From Acidobacteriota bacterium (GTDB lineage Bacteria; Acidobacteriota; Polarisedimenticolia; QHYA01): a stretch of DNA of 18,101 nucleotides. This document shows, piece after piece, positions 14,542-18,101 of this stretch. The notes below the pieces were generated by a model. It ran no database searches. It was not told where the DNA came from and saw only the letters and a list, made by a program, of their open reading frames with translations. Each line of letters opens with the position of its first letter. Positions within the stretch are counted from its first letter, which is position 1. The stretch lies in contig QHYA01000022.1 of assembly GCA_003223995.1 (NCBI GenBank), forward strand, positions 1 through 18,101, given 5' to 3'. The position numbers were made by a program, and so were the translations under genes.

Positions 14542-15700
14542 CTAAAGCTCGAGGGCAGACCTTCGTGTCTTGAAACGGGACAGACGGCCCACCACCGCCA
14601 GCCCGCAGCGTTCCCCCACGAGCAGTTTCCGGGCAAGGGCCTGGAGCTGGCCCGTCGTCACGGCTTCCACGCAGCGAAGGACCTCTTCGTTGGTGGATTG
14701 ACGTCCGAAGTAGATATCCTGCCGGGCCAGGTTCGACATCCTGCTCGAAGAGGACTCCAGTGAGAGCATCAATGCGCCCTTGAGATGGTCCTTCGCGACC
14801 CTCAGCTCCTTGTCGCCGATCGGCTCGCTCTTCAGCCGGACCAGCTCCTCGACGATCTGCCGGAGGACCATGTCCCCTGCGGAGGGGTTCGTCGCAGCGT
14901 AGATCATGAGAAAGCCGCAGTCGGCGAACGAGTTGACGGACGAGAAGACCGAGTAGGCCAGGCCGCTGCCTTCCCGGATGCGCTGCCACAGCCGGGATGA
15001 CATCGTCCCGCCGAGAACGGTGTTCAGCACTAGCAGCTTGTAGCGCTGGCGGCTGGTCGTCGGCAGAGCCGGAAGCCCCAGGCAGATATGCAGCTGCTCG
15101 AGCTCCCCCTTCTCGCGCCGTACGAAGATGGGATAGTCGCGAGGCGGGGTGATCCGCCCGTCCACGCGGCCCGCTTCGAGCGGTTCGAAGGCCTTGGAAA
15201 GGGCCTTGACGAAACGAGCGTGCCGGAGGTTCCCCGCGGCGGCCAAGAGGATGCCCCTTCCAGTAGTGCTGGCTGAACAGGTCGTACACCAGCTCGTCCG
15301 GGGAGTCCTCGACCATCCGGATCTCCTCGAAGATGACTTTCCGTTCCTTTTCGATATCATCCGCCGCGAAGCGAGGGGAAAGGACGATGTCGGAGAGCAG
15401 ATCGATGGCGATCGGCAGGTGCTCGTCGAGGACCCTCGTGTAGAAGCAGGTGTATTCCTTGCCGGTGAAGGCATCCACCTGCCCGCCGATGGAGTCGATG
15501 ATGAGCGCGATCTCCTGGGCGGACCGTCTCATCGTCCCCTTGAAGACAAGATGCTCGATGAAGTGGCTGATGCCGTTCACCTGCGCCGCCTCATGACGGG
15601 AGCCGGTCCGCAGCCAGACCCCCAGCGAAATCGAACGGACATGAGGCATGGCTTCAGTGATCACGGTCAGGCCATTGCCGAAAACCTCTTTGCGAATCAT
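14542..15700 (-). pseudogene. M16 family zinc peptidase, internal deletion with frameshift
   Basis: This resembles the short single-chain processing-peptidase-like proteins (M16B, about 410-420 aa) often encoded beside dut. From ATG 15700 it reads FGNGLTVITEAMPHVRS, the inverted zinc motif HFIEH, IDSIGGQVDAFTGKEYT, ERKVIFEEIRMVEDSPDE with the distal Glu, and DLFSQHYWKGHPLGR to residue 154. At 15239-15253 the frame changes and continues as ILLAAAGNLRHARFVK, ELEQLHICLGLPALP, LNTVLGGTMSSRLWQ, LAYSVFSSVNSF and NLARQDIYFGRQ to the stop at 14542. Relatives have about 28-30 residues (PILGT...YYRPxN) between HPLGR and LLVAAAGNL, absent here. Fifteen bases at the junction code sensibly in both frames. 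The total is about 386 residues. The metal-site half is intact but separated from the second domain. Confidence 0.82.
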
Positions 15701-15951
15701 CCTGGATGGGCTCGAAGTTCGGGAGACACCCGCCGCCGCGTCTGCATGGCGACTCCACAGACAGGAACCCGGCGCTAGTCCGGGCTCGTCAGGTTTCCTG
15801 TTGACACCGGGCGTTGTGGCGTGCGGGCCCAGCTTACTCTGGCAGGTCGTGAGCCTGCACGGACGAGGACGGAGTATACCATGATCCCGATCCGAGATTT
15901 CTTCCAGGCAAGCGCGAGCGAGCGCCGGATCGGTGTGCGCCCCTTGGCTCG
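15701..15951. other. intergenic region upstream of the M16 peptidase gene
   Basis: This 251-bp gap lies between the pseudopilin-like gene and the peptidase gene. I see no RNA gene or small coding frame in it. It has one candidate minus-strand -10, TATACT (15878-15873), with a poor -35 (GAAATC, 17 bp away). It may start the peptidase-dut-MBL-purB transcript with a leader of about 165 nt. A short CCCGG/CCGGG hairpin lies near 15770-15784. Confidence 0.4.
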
Positions 15952-16758
15952 CTAGTTGATCCCGCCAGGAGAGCCTTGCCGGCCGGAGGAGCCTCCGCTG
16001 GGGCCGAAACCAGGCTGCCCTCCCGGAGAGATCTTTGGAGCCCCGCCCGGAGAAGCTCCACCGCCCGGCTTCGTTCCGCCGCCTCCGCCGGGCGCTCCGA
16101 CGGGTGCTCCGATGCCTGTGGGTGCGCCCCCAAAGCCGGCGCCCGGAGGCCCCAGCGGGCTCGCCTGGCCAAGGTCGTTGATGGTGAACAGCCACTCGCT
16201 GTACTTCATGCTGCCATGCCAGCGCGCGGGCCCGATGGGAGCCTCCTCGCTCATGCTGTGCACGCCGACGAAAGGCAGGCCGGCCACCGAGGTGACCGGT
16301 TGGCCGGCCGTCTCCTCCCCGATCGGACCTGCCCCTCCACCGGTCTTCTGGTTCTCGGCGATGGTCGATGACGTGATGGTCTGCCCCTGGGGCGTAAGAT
16401 AGACGTAGCCCCATTCCCCGGACGGCGTCATCGGATCCTTGTAGGGGTGCCGGAGGACGTACAGGCCCCCTCCCTGCCCGGTCAGTTGCTGGAGCTCCTT
16501 GTATTCCCCCGGGAACCGTCCATTGAACTTCTGGAACAATCTGATCGCCATGGCGATCTGACGGCCTCGGAAGATCAGCTCCTCCTCCCTGTCCCGCTTG
16601 ATCGTCGTCGACCAGGCTTGGAGGGCGACCGTGCTGAACACGAGCAGCACACCCACACCGACCATCACGGCGATGAGAAGATGCCCGCTCTCGGCGGCGC
16701 GACGTGGGCCGAACTTCGAGCCGCGATTGGCCATACCCGGACGGCGCCTCCTGGTCAT
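15952..16758 (-). CDS. pseudopilin-like protein with Pro/Gly-rich tail
   Basis: The 268-aa product has a basic leader (RRRRPGMANRGSKFGPRRAA) followed by ESG and a hydrophobic helix HLLIAVMVGVGVLLVFSTVA. That is the layout of a type II secretion/type IV pilus prepilin, with cleavage after Gly. The Glu5 of typical pilins is not at the usual place, as in some minor pseudopilins. After the helix come RDREEELIFRGRQIAMAIRL and FQKFNGRFPGEYKELQQL, typical of pseudopilin head regions. From about residue 195 the chain is almost only Gly, Pro, Ala and Ser, probably disordered. ATG 16758 is given; ATG 16734 follows AGGAGG by twelve bases and may be the true start. It follows the PKD gene by seven bases in the same direction, so both probably share a transcript. 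Exact pilus role unknown. Confidence 0.72.
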   Translation of the reverse strand: MTRRRRPGMANRGSKFGPRRAAESGHLLIAVMVGVGVLLVFSTVALQAWSTTIKRDREEELIFRGRQIAMAIRLFQKFNGRFPGEYKELQQLTGQGGGLYVLRHPYKDPMTPSGEWGYVYLTPQGQTITSSTIAENQKTGGGAGPIGEETAGQPVTSVAGLPFVGVHSMSEEAPIGPARWHGSMKYSEWLFTINDLGQASPLGPPGAGFGGAPTGIGAPVGAPGGGGGTKPGGGASPGGAPKISPGGQPGFGPSGGSSGRQGSPGGIN

Positions 16759-16765
16759 GTGTGCC

Positions 16766-17950
16766 TCACGGGCACGTATTGCCTGCTCCGCAGATGCAAT
16801 CGCACATTGTTCCTGAAATCGGCGCCAGTACGGTCGCCTTCAGTGTGTCGATCCCCGTCAGCGACTGAGTCCCGGAAGGGGTGCCGCCGCACAGGTGCGT
16901 GGAGCCGTCGCAGGTGTAGCCCGGCGCCGTCGGAGCACCGTTGTCGTAGACGGTCAAGGTGACCGTGTAGCTGCAGCCGGGGCCCGCGACGGGCGGGTTG
17001 CCGCAGACGGCGTAGCACTGGTACGCATGCGACGCCTGGGCGGACGTGCGGTTCAGGTACTGAGCGCCGTCTCCCATGTCCCAGTCGTAGCGGACAATCG
17101 CCCCATCCGGGTCGCTCGACTGACCCGCGCTCACCAAGAACCCCCTGCATCCCTCGGTCGTGATGTCTGGGCCGGCGTTGGCCACGGGCGGAGTGTTCCA
17201 GTCGATCTCGATTCCCGACAGAGTGAAGGTGTCGTCCAGGCCCTTGTCGTCGAAGACATCGAGGCTCACGGTCAGTATCTGGCCGTACGCGAAGCTGCGG
17301 ACCATCTCCGTCTGGAGGCCCTGCACCGGATCCCGCGTGAAGGTGCATGTCTCCTTGTTCCCGGCCCTCGTGCAGTTGGCCTGGAGATCCGGTGGAATGC
17401 TCGGGTCCGGATTGTCGGACGTCAGCGTCCAGACCATCTTCTCGATCGTCTGGTCACCGTTCGGATCCCTCGACTGCGACCCGTCGAAGGTCACAGGCTG
17501 ATTGACGTGGCCGACCAGGGGCTGCGCGGTGAATTTGGCCTGCGGGGGCTTGTTCGCGTTCCCCACCCCCACGGAAATATCCGCCTTCTGCGGGCCGGAC
17601 CGCACGGTGACCTTCGCCGTCTGGCCGTCGTCGTTGCTGCCGACGATGAGGACGTCGCGGGCGACGCCCGAGCTGTTCGTCTTGACCCTCTGCCCTCCGG
17701 ACTCCATCCGTCCCGTATCGGTCGAGAAGAGCAGGGCGACGCCGGCTTGCACGGTGCCGCTCATGTTGAAGACCGTCGCGGTGATCGTGCTCTTGGTGCC
17801 CGTCCGCAGGTCGATGTCCGCCGGGTTGGCGGAGAGCTGGATGTCCGTGCCGGTTCCGGCGACGGGATCGCTCTTGGTGCAGTTCACCACGGCCAGCGCC
17901 ACGAGGGCGAGCAGCGCGATGGCGGCCAGGGCGGCCGCTGTGTTTCTCAT
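16766..17950 (-). CDS. lipoprotein-like protein with Ig-like and PKD domains
   Basis: The 394-aa product starts RNTAAALAAIALLALVALAV then VNCTKSD. The Cys at 24 suits a lipoprotein anchor, though Asn just before it is unusual for a lipobox. Residues about 27-125 resemble an invasin/Big-type Ig-like domain (TITATVFNMSGTVQAGVALL, SSGVARDVLIVG). Two PKD-like domains follow: one starts KPPQAKFTAQP with DGSQSRDPNGD. The other starts TPPVANAGPD with AGQSSDPDGAIVRYDWDMGD, and its strand YTVTLTVYDNG closes it. The end is Cys-rich (MCDCICGAGNTC). ATG 17950 is chosen over 17968 because TAGGAG lies eight bases before it. Such domains mediate binding at the cell surface or in the periplasm; the ligand is unknown. 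It lies 18 bp after the partial gene at the right edge. Confidence 0.78.
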   Translation of the reverse strand: MRNTAAALAAIALLALVALAVVNCTKSDPVAGTGTDIQLSANPADIDLRTGTKSTITATVFNMSGTVQAGVALLFSTDTGRMESGGQRVKTNSSGVARDVLIVGSNDDGQTAKVTVRSGPQKADISVGVGNANKPPQAKFTAQPLVGHVNQPVTFDGSQSRDPNGDQTIEKMVWTLTSDNPDPSIPPDLQANCTRAGNKETCTFTRDPVQGLQTEMVRSFAYGQILTVSLDVFDDKGLDDTFTLSGIEIDWNTPPVANAGPDITTEGCRGFLVSAGQSSDPDGAIVRYDWDMGDGAQYLNRTSAQASHAYQCYAVCGNPPVAGPGCSYTVTLTVYDNGAPTAPGYTCDGSTHLCGGTPSGTQSLTGIDTLKATVLAPISGTMCDCICGAGNTCP

Positions 17951-17968
17951 GAGAGTTCTCCTACGCAA

Positions 17969-18101
17969 TTACCATTCCGAATAGACCGTCGTTCCATCCA
18001 GAGCCTGCTCGTCGGAGCCGCTGTGGACATTGAATATGCCGCTGTTCGCCTCGGGGTTCTGCGCGTCCGCTTCCGAGTACTCGAGCTTCCAGGTGTCCGA
18101 C
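17969..18101 (-). CDS. C-terminal end of an unrecognised protein (5' end outside window)
   Basis: Reading in from the right edge, an open frame codes for 43 residues: SDTWKLEYSEADAQNPEANS, then GIFNVHSGSDEQALDGTTVY and SEW, with a TAA stop at 17971-17969. It is in the same direction as the PKD gene and 18 bp before its start, which contains that gene's ribosome binding site, so an operon is likely. The piece is too short to assign a family; the polar, Asp/Ser-rich composition is compatible with an exported protein. Confidence 0.6.
   Translation of the reverse strand, partial: SDTWKLEYSEADAQNPEANSGIFNVHSGSDEQALDGTTVYSEW

Noticed and set aside
15801..15806. Plus-strand TTGACA as a -35 box
   Set aside because: No -10-like hexamer follows at 16-18 bp and no plus-strand gene lies downstream.

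Overview
This is an 18.1-kb, high-GC bacterial chromosome segment with long coding runs on the minus strand, little spacing between genes, and antisense shadow frames typical of GC-rich DNA. Gene content (PurS/PurQ/small-PurL type purine enzymes, a Uma2 nuclease, a DUF4139 protein, a YycJ-type metallo-beta-lactamase, pseudopilin-like and PKD/Ig-like envelope proteins) fits an uncultivated Gram-negative-like lineage such as Acidobacteriota or a neighbouring phylum. That placement is inference; no rRNA or tRNA gene is visible to confirm it.

Layout. The left end (1-2009, plus strand) holds the 3' part of a DUF4139 protein and a Uma2-family nuclease. From 2036 leftward-reading genes dominate. One transcription unit, purM-purN-radC-tyrS (5673 down to 2036), has a good TTGACA/TATCCT promoter just upstream. 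A single plus-strand gene (5927-6691), an exported DUF1326 protein with its own divergent promoter, separates it from the second purine block. That block, read right to left, is M16 peptidase - dut - YycJ-type MBL - purB - purS - purQ - a 58-aa SEC-C mini-protein - palindromic repeats - purL - purF. The right end (15952-18101, minus) encodes a pseudopilin-like protein with a Pro/Gly tail, a PKD/Ig-like lipoprotein and the C-terminus of an unrecognised protein.

Function. The two purine blocks give PurF, PurN, the PurS-PurL-PurQ amidotransferase complex, PurM and PurB, i.e. much of the route from PRPP to IMP and AMP. No purD, purE/K, purC or purH is in the window. Dut adds dUTP hygiene, TyrS translation, and RadC is a conserved protein of unclear role.

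Main anomaly. Five otherwise well-conserved housekeeping genes each lack one block of about 30-55 residues: tyrS (N-terminus), purM, purF, purB and the M16 peptidase. In purM, purF and the peptidase the loss also shifts the frame; in purB it is in frame and removes a catalytic-histidine segment; in purF it removes the PRPP-binding loop. Coding quality on both sides of each scar is otherwise normal. Repeated assembly or read-level deletion is the simplest explanation, but real short-homology deletions, or something stranger, should be tested with raw reads. The second anomaly is an unnamed palindromic repeat family in the 373-bp gap between purL and the SEC-C gene.
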